In this document: in pieces, positions 32,051-43,930 of the stretch
Position numbering within the stretch: the stretch's first letter is position 1
How the letters are laid out: each line of letters opens with the position of its first letter
NCBI RefSeq assembly: GCF_002878395.1
Contig: NW_025861042.1
Location: 155,027 to 219,026 of the forward strand
DNA from: Capsicum annuum
Lineage: Eukaryota > Streptophyta > Magnoliopsida > Solanales > Solanaceae
DNA length: 64,000 bases
Reading direction: 5' to 3'
Program-made: the position numbers and the translations under genes
Notes under the pieces: model-generated
Told to the model about the DNA's origin: nothing
Seen by the model: the letters and a program-made list of their open reading frames with translations, nothing else
Databases searched by the model: none

Positions 32051-33532
32051 TGGGAAGTAGTGTTCAACCAACATGCCCCATGTATGCCGTTATGGCTAAG
32101 CTGCTATCCAATCTTTGCCCTGACTGGAGGGTTGTCAATACCGCGCCATTGGTAAGGACATCTGTGAGTGACCCTTATCTGGCAGGTACTCAATGAGAAT
32201 GGTGGGAACCCTAAACTGACAGGTTAAGACACCTCATCAACCCTCAGCTGACGGGTTAAGATATTTCAACCTACGGTGGCTACGTAGTTCTGGAACACAA
32301 GGATTGCTACTAACAATCATACCTTGAACTGGCGGGTGAGTTCCCATCCATGGGTTCACTCGTTGCTAACCTATACTCCCATCTGGAGGGACTGGACATG
32401 AATAACTGACTGTACATGACTTAATCTTACTAAATTCCATTAACTGGTAGAAAGTTATTGATATTTGACAACTGACTAAGATCATGAGATTTTCCTGAGT
32501 CACATAACTGACTGAAGTCTATGGAATCACAGGTTGAGTTCGGATATTGTGAAACATGACATGGATCTAGGCACACAGCTATAGTTTTCAGGTACAAGTA
32601 CCCCCAGGACTCGATGAAAGGAAACTGACACACATGATTGACTTGATCATAAGAGTAGAGTCCATAATTTATAATATCATAAGTAGGGATCTTATACTAT
32701 GCATGGTTATCAACAATGTATTGCAAGGAAAGGATTTCATATCACATGGAAGTACTTGCACAATCTTAATATCATGTTCATTGCATAATCATATTGACAA
32801 CACACACTAATAGCATGGAAGTTCATGTGGATTGCATAGTTATCATGCATCTTGTTCATAAGTAGGATTTGCAAGTAAACATAGAATAATCTCATAAGAA
32901 TAGTTCATGAGTATTCCAACAACATTTACAAGGCACATTAACAACATAGAAGTCATTGGAACGTAAGGGCATATCATGAATCCTTCACTTAGTCACAATT
33001 TAGCTATATTGCATAATTTCTAGTTCCTTAGGCATTTTATCAAACACCTTACATTCACTTCTTAAGCATAGGTGAACTCATCAAATTATACATCATGAAC
33101 AACCAAATTTACATGTTTCCAACTCATATGATATCATGTATTCACAAAAACATATAAAAATTCCATCTTGGGAATCACCCAATATCAACAACATGATCAT
33201 TAACACCCAACAATATATAAATCATACTTTTATATTGAAAAAGAGGAAAAAAATCCGTGGATGAATACTACTCATACCTTAGAAGGAAGATTCTTGATGA
33301 TTGATGGAGTAATTTCCTTGAAATCGGATCTTCAAGCTTAGTTATGCAACCCTAGTTGTTTTTCTCCTTTAGTGCTCTTGGATTAATCAGCTTTGAGATG
33401 AAAATAGGGTTGCAGTATGTTTAGAAGATATATATTCGTAGGGTTAAGTTTAGGGACATGTAAGGAGTATTTAAAGACTTAATTACCTTTAAAGTAACTT
33501 AAGGTGGAGTGTTTTTGACACCTGGAATTGAC

Positions 33533-33631
33533 TTAGGCGGCGCCCAAGTAATCGCGTATGCTTGGGTTGGGTGGCGCCTAAGGAATCGCCTATGCTTGGG
33601 TTAGGCGGCGCCTAACTAATCGCCTATGCTT
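33533..33631. repeat. 34-bp triple tandem repeat in the B LTR (copy 1)
   Basis: Units 33533-33566, 33567-33600 and 33601-33631 share TTRGGYGGCGCCYAAG, then TAATCGC and TATGCTTGGG. Each unit holds a TTAGGC...GCCTAA inverted repeat. It lies about 330-430 bp from the LTR 5' end, roughly 100 bp upstream of a TATA-like motif at about 33428-33437. Confidence 0.9.
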
Positions 33632-33964
33632 ACTGTCTCTCACGAAAATGGGCATAATTTTTCGCTCGAGTATTGGATTAAGGCAAAATTGTTATCGTTG
33701 GAAAGCTAATGTGATTCTCTACAATTTGGTGTGTCTAAATCAGACAAAATACTAAATTAAAATCAAGTTATACTTATTCAAAGATGACCCTTACAAAATC
33801 AAACACTAAAACTTGATGGATTCAAAAACTCTTAGCTTGTATTACCTTAAGTGACTCATATGAACATGCTTAATGGATCATAAGCTATCTTATCACTAGG
33901 ATATTCACTGTATGTCATGTACTTAAGTATGAATCACAGGATTAGAAACATGTGGGGTATTACA

Positions 33965-33978
33965 ATATCTCCACCTTG
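33965..33978 (-). other. Polypurine tract of element B
   Basis: The minus strand reads CCAAGGTGGAGATAT directly before the 3' LTR. One T interrupts the purine run. Confidence 0.7.
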
Positions 33979-34209
33979 GAAATATTCGTCCTCGAATGAG
34001 AATTTACTGAGAACGGATACAAGATAATAGAACCTGAACTGAACATGAAGAACTGAAACTTGATCTCATAACTGACATGCTAAACATCCTGAACTCGTGC
34101 ATATCTGATGTACGGACAACTGATATATTAATGCATGACTGAGTATGAAACGGTTAATAGGTACCAAGTTTATACTGGAAACATGAACATAAAACTTAAT
34201 AAGCTTAAG

Positions 34210-34430
34210 GAGAACTGTTACCTTGAGCTTGATCTGAATTGGTGGGGAAGAGGTGAGGATACTTCGTATGCATATATACTTTTGCTTCCCAAGTAGCTCC
34301 TTTATGAGACTGATTTCGCCAAAGAACCTTGACTAGAGGGACTTTTTTGTTCCTCAATCTACGAGTTTGATAATCTAAGATTTTGACTGGAATCTCTTCA
34401 TAAGAGAGGCTGTTTTGAATATCGATGCTC
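34210..34430 (-). pseudogene. Element B chromodomain
   Basis: The minus-strand frame reads SLSYEEIPVKILDYQTRRLR, VPLVKVLWRNQS and GATWEAK, ending MHTKYPHLF. It is the chromodomain at the integrase C-terminus of Tekay/Del elements, open throughout but preceded by a stop near 34430 that separates it from integrase. Confidence 0.85.
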
Positions 34431-35400
34431 TAAATAGGGACAACAACTGCTGGGTCACCTATGCACTTCTTTAGCAAAGAGACATGGAAGAATGGATGGA
34501 CTGAGGCTAGATCTGAAGGTAACTCAAGCTCATAACCTACCTTGCCAAAGCGATAAAGAATTCTGAAGCGATCGACAAACCGAGGTCTGAGTTTCCCTTT
34601 CTTGCCGAACCTCTTTACACCCTTCATGAGAGAGATCTTAAGATAGACATAGTCATTGACCTCGATCTCAAGATCCTTTCTACAAACATCTGCATAGGAC
34701 TTCTGTCGGCTCTGAGCAGCCCAGAGTCTATCTCTGATCAACTGAACTTTCTCTAAAGCATCGAATACTAAGTCAGGACCTATGACTGAGGCCTTACTAA
34801 CTTCAAACCAACCAATTGGAGATATACATCTCCTACCATAGAGAGCTTCAAATGGAGCCATCTGAATGCTAGAATGATAGCTATTGTTGTATGCAAATTC
34901 AATCAAAGGCAAGTGGTCGTTCCAACTTCCCTTGAAGTCAATTGCACATGCCCTTAGCATATCTTCAAGAGTTTGAATGGTCCTCTCTACTCAACCATCT
35001 ATCTGAGGATGAAATCCTGTATTGAGATGGACTTGGGTATCGAGACCCTTTTAGAATGCTTTCCAAAAGTGAAAAGTGAATTGGGTACCTTTGTCTGAGA
35101 TTATAGATAGTGGAACACCATGTAATCTGACTAACTCCTTGGTATAGAGTTTGGCATAATCCTCAATAGAATAAAAAGTACGAACAGGAAGGAAATAAGC
35201 TGACTTGGTCATTCTATCTATAATGACCCAGACTGAATCATGCTGATGATGAGTTCTAGGAAAACCTATCACGAAGTCAACAAACTAGGTTTCTGATGCT
35301 CAATCTTAACCTGCTGACATGTAGAGCACTTAGTCACAAACTCTACAACATCTCTCTTCATCCCATTCTACCAATAGATCTCCCGCATGTTGCGGTACAT
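34431..35400 (-). pseudogene. Element B integrase
   Basis: All three catalytic acidic positions can be located on the minus strand: Asp in VDFVIGFPRTHHQHD (about 35280), Asp in SIISDKGTQFTFHFWKAF (about 35100), and Glu in the VERTIQTLEDML segment (about 34980). Two stops interrupt 35050-34960. The N-terminal zinc-binding part with CSTCQQVKIEHQKP lies at about 35340-35290. The C-terminal part (34960-34430) is open over 176 codons, including KGVKRFGKKGKLRPRFV and FFHVSLLKKCIGDP. It would insert the cDNA into chromosomal DNA. Confidence 0.88.
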
Positions 35401-35424
35401 CTTAGTGGCCCCTGGATAAATAGA

Positions 35425-36190
35425 TTATCGCGCACCATACACTTCTATAAGAATTCTCTGCCTCAATTCATCTACACCTGGAACACATAGACGACCCTGA
35501 CAATGAAGAACACCATCTCCCCCTTGGGAGAAAATCTCGACTTTCTGATTCTGAACTGACTCTTTGTGGTTGACAAGGCTAGGATCTCTGTCTTGTTTAT
35601 CTTTCACCATGGAAACTAGAGATGACTCTGAACTACTATGAACACATACACCACCCTCTGAAGAATCGACTAAGCGAATGCCTAGTCTAGCAAGCTGATA
35701 GATCTCCTGAGCCATCTTTTTCTTGCTATCCTCAATGTGAGAAATACTACCCATAGAGAGTCGACTGAGAGCATTGGCCATAATATTGGCCTTGTCGGGA
35801 TGATAAAGAACACTCATGTCGTAATCCTTCAAGAGCTCTAACTACCTTTTCTGGTGAAGATTGAGATCTTTCTGGGAAAAGACATACTGGAGGCTTTTAT
35901 GGTCTGTGAAGACATCTACATGAACTCCATAGAGATAATGCCTCCAAATCTTCAAGGAAAAAACTACCGCTGCTAACTCAAGATCATGAGTAGGATAATT
36001 CTTCTCATGTGGCTTTAACTATCTGGAGGCGTAGGCTATGACCTTACCATGCTGTATGAGGACACAACCTAAAACCACTCTGGATGCATCACAATAGACT
36101 ACAAAACCGTTTGAACTATCTGGAATAGCTAAAATTAGAGTGGAGGTGAGTCGAGTCTTCAACTCTTGAAAGCTCTTCTTGCATGAACCT
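35425..36190 (-). pseudogene. Element B RNase H and linker
   Basis: The minus strand encodes [15 protein letters not shown], then [40 protein letters not shown] and LLKDYDMSVLYHPDKANIMA. These are the Ty3-type RNase H landmarks with the conserved Asp and Glu residues. Stops occur at about 36020 and 35848. The following linker (GSISHIEDSKKKMAQEIYQL) is typical of the lineage. Confidence 0.85.
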
Positions 36191-36195
36191 GACCA

Positions 36196-37140
36196 CTAAA
36201 ACTTAATCTTCTTCTGAGTCAATATGGACATGGGAGATGAAATAGAAGATTGTCTGTAATAGCTAGTCAAGCCCAAGAAACTCCTAATATCTGATCGAGA
36301 TACGGGTCTGGGCCAGTTTCTTACTACCTTAGTTTTCTGAGGATCTACTCTAATGCCATCACCAGAAAAAATATGGCCAAGGAATGCTACTGATCTTAGC
36401 CAAAATTCGCACTTGCTGAACTTAGAGAATAACTGGTGATCCCTAAGAGTCTGAAGAACAATCCTCAGATGGTCTGCATGATCATGCTCTGTGCGAGAAT
36501 AGACCAGAATATCATCTATAAAGACTATGACAAACATGTCCAAGTACTGCTTGAACACAAGATTCATCAAATCCATAAAAGCTGCAGGGGCATTCGTAAG
36601 ACCAAATGACATAAATAAAAATTCAAAGTGACCATACCGAGTACGAAAAGCTGTCTTCAAAATGTCACATTCTCTAACTCTGAGTTGATGATAGCCTGAT
36701 CTGAGGTCTATCTTAGAGAAGTAACTGGCACCCTAAAATTGGTCGAATAGATCATCAATACTGGGAAGAGGATATCTATTCTTGACTATGACCTTGTTGA
36801 GTTGATGGTAATCAATACACATCCTGAGAGAACCGTCTTTCTTGCGCACGAATAATACTGGCGTACCCTATAGGGAAATGCTGGGTTTGATGAATCCCTT
36901 ATCTAAGAGATCCTTCAAATGATCTTTTAGTTCCTGGAGTTCTATTGATGCCATTCTGTATGGTGGAATAGAAATAGGTTGAGTATCCAGAATAAGGTCT
37001 ATGCCGAAGTTTATTTCCCTTTTGGGAGGAATGCCTAGAAGATCTTTGGGAAAGATATCTGAGTATTCATTAGCAATCGGGACTTTTTTGAGGATGGGAT
37101 ATTCAAAACTAAAATCTTTAACATGCATGAGATGATACAC
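36196..37140 (-). pseudogene. Element B reverse transcriptase
   Basis: The minus strand from 37140 reads [20 protein letters not shown], then [15 protein letters not shown] fingers, [20 protein letters not shown], and the catalytic motif [20 protein letters not shown] at about 36530-36475, followed by [21 protein letters not shown] 154-codon stretch (36660-36196) is open across palm and thumb. Other stops lie in the fingers. A deletion shortens the thumb after YYRQ, where D reads YYRWFVEGFSSI. Confidence 0.9.
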
Positions 37141-37185
37141 ACACCCCTTATAAATTATTTTCCTTGCCCTAAGGTAGGAAATAAG

Positions 37186-37563
37186 TTAACCCCTGAACGC
37201 TAAAATGCTACCTTTCCACTCTAAGACGGGCTCATTCGAGAACTGAAACTGAACTATCCTATTTCTGCAGTCGACTGTGGCATAGCAGGAATGAAGCCAA
37301 TCTATACCGAGAATGACATCAAAATCAGTCATTTCTAACTCCACTAAATCTGCTGACGTGGATTTCTGAGATATCATAACCGGGCAGTTCCTGTATACCC
37401 GCCGGGCTATAATAGTTTTACCCATTGGGGTAGAGACTGAGAAGGGCTCTGCTAGGACTTTAGGAATGATTTCAAAATCGCTTGCTATGTATGGAGTAAC
37501 AAAAGACAAAGATGCACCTGGGTCTAGCAAAGCATAAAAATGAACATGGAAAATCTGTAACAT
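37186..37563 (-). pseudogene. Element B aspartic protease
   Basis: An open stretch of 125 codons with catalytic LLDPGASLSFVTPYIA, the RRVYRNCPVMI strand, and FDVILGIDWLHSCYATVDC. It is the best-preserved protease in the window, with the DPGAS active-site motif intact. It would cleave the element's polyprotein. The surrounding gag and pol frames are broken. Confidence 0.9.
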
Positions 37564-37739
37564 ACCAGTACCGACATCAGGAAAATTTTCCTGATCCTAC
37601 CAGGACTAAGAGCATAGAGTCTATTTGGGCATTACCTACTAGTAGCACTGGAAATGGCACCCTGCTGGTTTGGGCGACTGGACTGAGCTATAGAATGATT
37701 TTACTAACCTTGAAGACTTGATTGCAAACACTCCCTAAT

Positions 37740-38722
37740 CCTATGGCCTGGCTTTCCACAACTAAAATAGACATCACTACCGGCTCTGTAAATGCCCTTG
37801 TGGTTCTTACCACAAGTCTGACAAAGGGGATTCATTCGGGCACTGCTAACACTATCCTGAGATTAGAGCCTGGCGCTATATTTCTATTGCCATCTCTGAA
37901 CTTCAGCATTGGAGCGCTAGCAGAGAAAGAAGTTGGAATGACTGACTTAAAGTGAAACTGTGAACGGTTTCCTCCATCTGACTTAGGGTGAGTAAAGTCA
38001 AAATTACCCGACCTTGCTCTCTTTTTTGGCCTCTCCCTAGTCTTAAACTTTTGCTCTTCTACTTGCTGGGCATGGGTCATGAGTCTTGCTACGGTTATAT
38101 CATTGATCAGCATTGCAAACCTATACTCATTTACCACGCTATCGTTGACCCCTGGCATGAATTTACTCGTTTTAGCTCTATTGTCTGCAACCACATGAGG
38201 AGCATACCTTGCTAGCTGAGTAAATCTGAGAGAATACTCCCTAACTGTCATATTCCCCTGCCTGAGTTTGATGAACTAAAGAACTTTGGCTTCCCTCAGT
38301 TCTTGGGGAAAGAATCTGTCTAAGAAGGCCATGCTAAATTCTTCCCACTCGATAGGGCCTGTATTATCTAACCTCTCAGACTTCCACTGCTTGTACCAAT
38401 CATGAACAACATCCTATAACTGGTAGGCGGCTAACTCAGCACTCTAAATAAAAGTAGCACCCATAATGTCAATGACCTTCTAGACTTGGTCAATGAACTC
38501 CTGAGGGTCCTCATCAGACTTAGACCCATGGAAAGATGGAGGGTTCATCCGGGTGAAGGCCCGAACCCTAGCTGCTTTGGGAGTGGCCACTGGATTGACC
38601 GAAAAGACTGGTGGCCATTTATTCTGTGTGGTAAATACGACTCTAAACTCCGAATAGGAAACATGTTCACCTAAAGGATCTTCGGGCTGAGCAGCTGGCT
38701 GTTTTCTTCTCTTTAGGGCCAT
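37740..38722 (-). pseudogene. Element B gag
   Basis: Starts MALKRRKQPAAQPEDPLGEH at 38722. The first 80 codons are open, followed by stops and then an open capsid part (38251-37832) with VREYSLRFTQLARYAPHVVA and NEYRFAMLINDITVARLMTH. A zinc-knuckle region near 37840-37740 reads CQTCGKNHKG and then YFSCGKPGHRIREC, where the first Cys of the second knuckle has become Tyr. Confidence 0.88.
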
Positions 38723-38919
38723 GGTCTGGAATAAGAGAAGAATGGATTAGACTGAGAGTATAACTTGTGATTATGCTCACTAGCATGACATGAGTAATAA
38801 AGAAAGGGGACTGTTCCTAAAACATCTTATAGCTTCCCGCACATAAATGTAGCGCGTAACACACCCATGTACAAGACTCTACTAGATGTGGCTTTCAGAC
38901 TTCATAGGACTCTATTGAA

Positions 38920-38937
38920 CCTTAGGCTTTGATACCA
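38920..38937 (-). other. Primer-binding site of element B
   Basis: The minus strand reads TGGTATCAAAGCCTAAGG, the initiator Met tRNA site with one G-to-A change, four bases inside the 5' LTR. Confidence 0.88.
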
Positions 38938-39567
38938 AGTTTGTAACACTCCGATTTGCTGAACCAGAATGCTACACGTGCTCATGTCCTCGGGGGACCA
39001 CAAACTAACCCATGTCTGATATCTGTACCTGTATACTGCAAATCATGAGGTAATAATGCAGAATACATGGAACTGTAAGGCCATAAGGTTCATCTGAATA
39101 CAATCATGTGGGCGAAAATACCCAAAACAACTAAATCTGAACGTAAATCTGAAAGCCTCTAAACTGTCTGAATAAAGAGTTGAAGGAATATTTCTCCTAC
39201 TAACTCCGTAAAACTAAACTGAAGAAATAAGTAAATGGATCAAATCATATTGTCCTCGAATCAATAAGGACTCACTGTGTCTCTGCGATGGGAATGTTAC
39301 CGCTACTGCTGGGCTGGAGCTCGTGTCTTGGAACCTATGGTGTAACATAAAAATAAAGCACCATAGCGCAAATACATTAGTACAACTGGAGTACTGAGTA
39401 TACGAGGAAGGTAGGCTGAACATAAAGGGTTTCATGCATGAACAACACTGACTGACTAATATGAACGTGGGAGTGCAAACACACATATATAGAAACTGGG
39501 ACCATGAATACGTGATAGCATGACCTGTAAGCTAATATATGATTTACTGATAACTATCATGACTGAT

Positions 39568-39747
39568 ACTAAAACTGATAACATGGATGACTGTATCTGA
39601 CAGTCCTGTATATACTAAAATCTGAAGAATGCCCTGAGTTATTTTACTAAGACTGATACTGAAACTGATAGCATGGACGACTGTATCTGACAGTCCTATA
39701 TATACTGAAATTTGAAGAACACCCTGAGTTCTTTTATTGAGACTGAT
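39568..39747. repeat. 90-bp tandem duplication in the B LTR (copy 2)
   Basis: Units 39568-39657 and 39658-39747, counterpart of the duplication at 31861-32040. Confidence 0.88.
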
Positions 39748-41330
39748 ACTGAAACTATGAGAAGTAGTGTTTAATCGACATGCCCCACGTATTCCATTAT
39801 GGCTAAGCTGGGGTCCAGTCTCTGCCCCGATTGGAGGGGTGTCAATACCGCGCCACTGGTAAGGACAGTTGTGAGTGACCCTTATCTGGCGGGTACTCAA
39901 TGAGAATGGTGGGAACCCTAAACAGATGGGTTAAGCCACCTCATTAAACCTAAGCTGATGGGTTAAGATGTCTTAACCTACGCTGGCTGCGTAGTTCTGG
40001 AACACAAGGATTGCTACTAACAATCACACCCTGAATTGGCAGGTGAGTTCCTATCCTTGGGTTCACTAGGTACTAACCCCTACTCCCATCAGGAGGGACT
40101 GGACATGAATAACTGTCTGTGCATGAGTTAATCTTACTGAATTCCGTTGACTGGCAGAATATTACTGATATCTGACAACTGACTAAGATCATAAGATTTT
40201 CTTTAGTCACATGACTGACTGAAGTCTATGGAATCATAGCTTGAGTTCGGATATCATGAAACATGACATGGATCTAGGCACACAACTATAGTTTTCAGGT
40301 ACAAGTACTCCTAGGACTCGATGGAAGGAAACTGACATACATGATTGACTTGATCATAAGAGTAGAGTCCATAATTTATAATATCATAAGTAGGGATCTT
40401 ATACTATGCATGGTTATCAACAATGTATTGCATGGAAAGGATTTCATATCACATGGAAGTACTTGCACAATCTTAATATCATGTTCATTGCATAATCATA
40501 TTGGCAACACATACTAATAGCATGGAAGTTCATGTGGATTGCATGGTTATCATGCATCTTGTTCATAAGTAGGATTTACAAGGAAACATAGCATAATCTC
40601 ATAAGAATAGTTCATGAGTTTTCCAACAACATTTACAAGGTACATTAACAATATAGAAGTCATTGAAACATAAAGGCATATCATGAATCCTTCACTTTGT
40701 CACAATTTAACTATATTGCATGATTTCTAGTTCCTTAGGCATTTTATCAAACACCTTACATGCACATATTAAGCATAGGTGAATTCATCAAATTATACAT
40801 CATGAACAACTAAATTGCATGTTTCTAACTCATATGATATCATGAATTGACAAAAACATATAAAAATTCCATCTTGGGAATCACCTAATATCAACAACAT
40901 GATCATCAACACCCAACAATATAGAAATCATACTTTTATAATGAAAAAGAGGAAAACAAACAAGTATCAACATGGGTATGATCATATCACCACAATCAAC
41001 CATGCTTTTGTATTTTAAAGATTGATTCTTGAACTTCACAGATGAAAGGAATCCATGGATGAACACTACGCATACCTTAGAAGGAAGATTCTTGATGATT
41101 GACGGAGGAATTTCCTTGAAATCGGATCTTCAAGCTTAGTTATGCAACCCTAGTTGTTTTTCTCCTTTAGTGATCTTGGATGGTGAGCTTTGAGATGAAA
41201 ATAGGGTTGCAGTATGTTTAGAAGATATATATTTCATAGGGTTAAGTTTAGGGACGTGTAAGGAGTATTTAAGGAATTAATTACTTTTAAAATAACTCAA
41301 GACAGAATGTTTTTGACACCTGGAATCGAC

Positions 41331-41430
41331 TTAGATGGTGCCCAAGTAATTGCGTATACTTGGGTTGGGCGGCGCCTAATGAATCGCCTATGCTTGGGTT
41401 AGGCGGCGCCTAACCAATCGCCTATGCTTA
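41331..41430. repeat. 34-bp triple tandem repeat in the B LTR (copy 2)
   Basis: Units 41331-41364, 41365-41398 and 41399-41430, counterpart of 33533-33631. It contains GGCGGCGCCTAATGAATCGC and TTAGGCGGCGCCTAACC. Confidence 0.9.
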
Positions 41431-41765
41431 CTATCTATCACGAAAATGGGCATGACTTTTCGTTCGGGTATTGGATTAAGGCGAAATTGGTATCGTTAGA
41501 AAGCTAATTTGATTCTCTACAATTTGGTGGGTCTAAATCAGCAAAAATACCAAATTAACATTGAGTTACACTCGATAAAAGATGACCCTTGCAAAATCGA
41601 ACACTAAAACTTGATGGATTCAAAAACTCTTAGCTTGTATTACCTTAAGTGACTCATATGAACATGCTTAATGGATCATAATATCCTATCACTAGGATAT
41701 TAATTGTAAGTGATGTTCTCAAGTATGAATCACAGGATTAGAAACATGCGGGGTATTACAGAGAC

Positions 41766-43708
41766 CGCGATCCCACCGCATCGCACTAATGGCCAAAATG
41801 ACACTCATTAATTTCCAGTGGCCTGATGCGATCTTGGCCCATCATGCCAGAGCCAAAAATTGGGGTCTTCTATTTTTAGGCCGAGTTTGTAAATTTATTT
41901 AGGGGTATTTGGGTCTTTTTCCATGGCCCTAATTAGCCTAAAACTTGAGATTTAACCCCTATGTGATCTATATTATCATAATTTATTCAATTTCTCTCAA
42001 ATTGAAGATCCCCTTCCTCAATAACAAAAACCCTAGCTCTCAAATTCAAGGCCAAATATTAAGAACTCTCCATCAATCCTCGCAAATTCATTAACCCAAG
42101 TATGTTAGATATTCATCTATGGGTTCCTATCACCTATGGATTCCAAGTACTTGATTTTAATTACGAAGTTATAATATTTTCAAGTTACTTTGATTTTAAA
42201 TTAAGTATTCAACCTTGAATCTGTATGAACTACGATTCTACACCATGTATAAATGAAATTGTTGTTATTATTCAATTCTCCATATTTTAATGTTATCATT
42301 CATTGAGTTGAATCATGATTTATTTCTATTCATGTTGAATTCATGCTATTACTACAAATTTCATAACATTCCAATGATTTGATTAAGGCATGAACTACAA
42401 GTGTTTGATAAAATGCTTACAAGAATGAGTATTTGATAAAGTTTTTTCATGCTAAGTCCTCTAAGTTTAATATTGTGTTACTAAGTTTGCTTTTAAGTCC
42501 TGGGGGTATTGTATACCCGAAAACCATAGATTGTTTACTTAGCCTTGTATGAGTATCTTCAGAATATATATTATGAGAATTACTAGACCAGTTAGTTAAC
42601 CTCAGAATAGTCAGTAACTCAGTGTCATTTAGTTTGGAGTAGGATTTAGCACCAAGCGAATGTACAGATGGTGGCTTCCCCGTCAGATATGTAGAGTCGC
42701 TAGTAACAGTCCCTAAATTCTGGAACTATGTAGCCAGCGTAGGATATAAGGATTCAACTATTAGTATAGGCTTGAATATCCCACAGGTGTCACCCATCAG
42801 ATTAGGCTTGACACCCTTAGTCCTTTGGGATAACATAGTATACCAGTTTAGTAGATCCACACACCCAGCATTAGTACCTGTGGCACGATACTAACACCCT
42901 TCCAACTGGGGTTATATGTTGGACCCTAATTAGTTCAAATTGAAGCATGTCAGATGACACCTCTCACAGTCTCAGCCACAGTCTCAGTTCAGTTATTTAG
43001 TTTCAGTAGTTTGACCATGGCATATAGATATTAATGCTTCAGTATCAGATTTCAGTATCTACAGACCATATTCCTCTGTATCTATAGATTTCATATGCTC
43101 TAGTTAGTATTTTATGTCTTATAGGTATATTCAAATGGTTATTATTCCTGTTCATGAAACCATGCATATTAGCCTACCCCATTTAGCATACTAGTACATT
43201 CAAAGTACTAATAGCATACTCTTTCTTTTGCACTATGATGTATTATATCATAGGTTTGGACGTACAATTCCCAGATCACTCATAGATTTTGTAGACCTTC
43301 AACAGTAGTAGTGGTGAGTCCTCATATTTTAAGGACAAATTATTTTACTTCATGTCTCTATTTCAGTAGCAAGTAGAGTTAGTTGGGACTTGTACCATCA
43401 ACTCTAAGTTAGTAAGTTTAGAGGCTTTTCAGATACTATAGTCAGTTATTCAGTATTCAGACTTCAGTTGATATATCAGTTAGTTATTCAGTTTATCAGT
43501 ATTTTATTAGATTCAAATAGTTGTTTTATAGTTTTACAATTTAGTTTGATCTCATATATTTAAAACCTTTTGGCATATCAGTAAATTTTCCACAGTTATG
43601 ATTATGTTATTCAGTGCTCACAATAGGTACCATCTCATGGGTTAGCTTATGGTCCCTCGAGACTATAAGCATCGTGTGATGTCTAGGGTGTACTCTCGAG
43701 GAGTTACA
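41766..43708 (+). repeat. Element C first LTR, 3' part
   Basis: Resumes at CGCGATCCCACCGCATCGCAC and aligns with 49135-51173 and 56600-58651. It ends GAGTTACA followed at once by a primer site. With the 5' part at 30862-31246 the LTR totals about 2.33 kb. Confidence 0.9.
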
Positions 43709-43712
43709 AACT

Positions 43713-43730
43713 TGGTATAAGAGCCTATAG
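43713..43730 (+). other. Primer-binding site, C internal region 1
   Basis: TGGTATAAGAGCCTATAG, the initiator Met tRNA site with C-to-A and later mismatches, four bases after the LTR. Confidence 0.8.
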
Positions 43731-43930
43731 TTTTAAAGTATCCTAGGAAGTATGAAATTTGTGTCAAGTAGAGTCTTATGCATAGGTGTATAACGCGCCA
43801 CACATATAGGCAAGAGGCTATAAGACATTTAGGAAAATGTTTCCCTTCTTTCAGTATTTATGTCATGCGACTGAGCATGAGCTCATGTTAAACTCTCTGT
43901 CTAACCTAATCTTCATTCTACTTACAGGAC

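Larger units (their letters stand above)
31247..33964 (-). repeat. Element B LTR (3' LTR in element sense)
   Basis: Runs TGTAACACCCCGATTTGCTG ... GTGGGGTATTACA. Compared with 38942-41760 it lacks about 95 bp near 33250 (present as about 40955-41050 in the partner). It carries a 90-bp tandem duplication and a 34-bp triple repeat, both shared with the partner. Confidence 0.93.
31247..41760 (-). mobile_element. Element B: Tekay/Del-type chromovirus inserted in an LTR of C
   Basis: A 10,514-bp element with two LTRs (2,718 and 2,819 bp), primer site, polypurine tract and the gene order gag, protease, reverse transcriptase, RNase H, integrase, chromodomain on the minus strand. Target duplications GAGAC (31242-31246 and 41761-41765) are exact, and removing the element restores alignment with the other two C LTRs (GTGGGAGAC followed by a GCGATCCCACCGC-type run). 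It is the least decayed chromovirus here, with domain-long open stretches, but stops in gag, RNase H and integrase make it non-coding. It belongs to the same lineage as D but a different family. Confidence 0.95.
38942..41760 (-). repeat. Element B LTR (5' LTR in element sense)
   Basis: The partner of 31247-33964, running TGTAACACTCCGATTTGCTG ... GCGGGGTATTACA. It retains about 95 bp (near 40955-41050) missing from the other copy. Related sequence (TTCTTGAACTTCACAGATGA) also occurs in the D LTR, so the other copy suffered the deletion. Confidence 0.93.

Noticed and set aside
33533..33631. CRISPR-like array suggested by regular 34-bp repeats
   Set aside because: Repeats are directly adjacent without unique spacers and sit in a plant LTR; it is a minisatellite.
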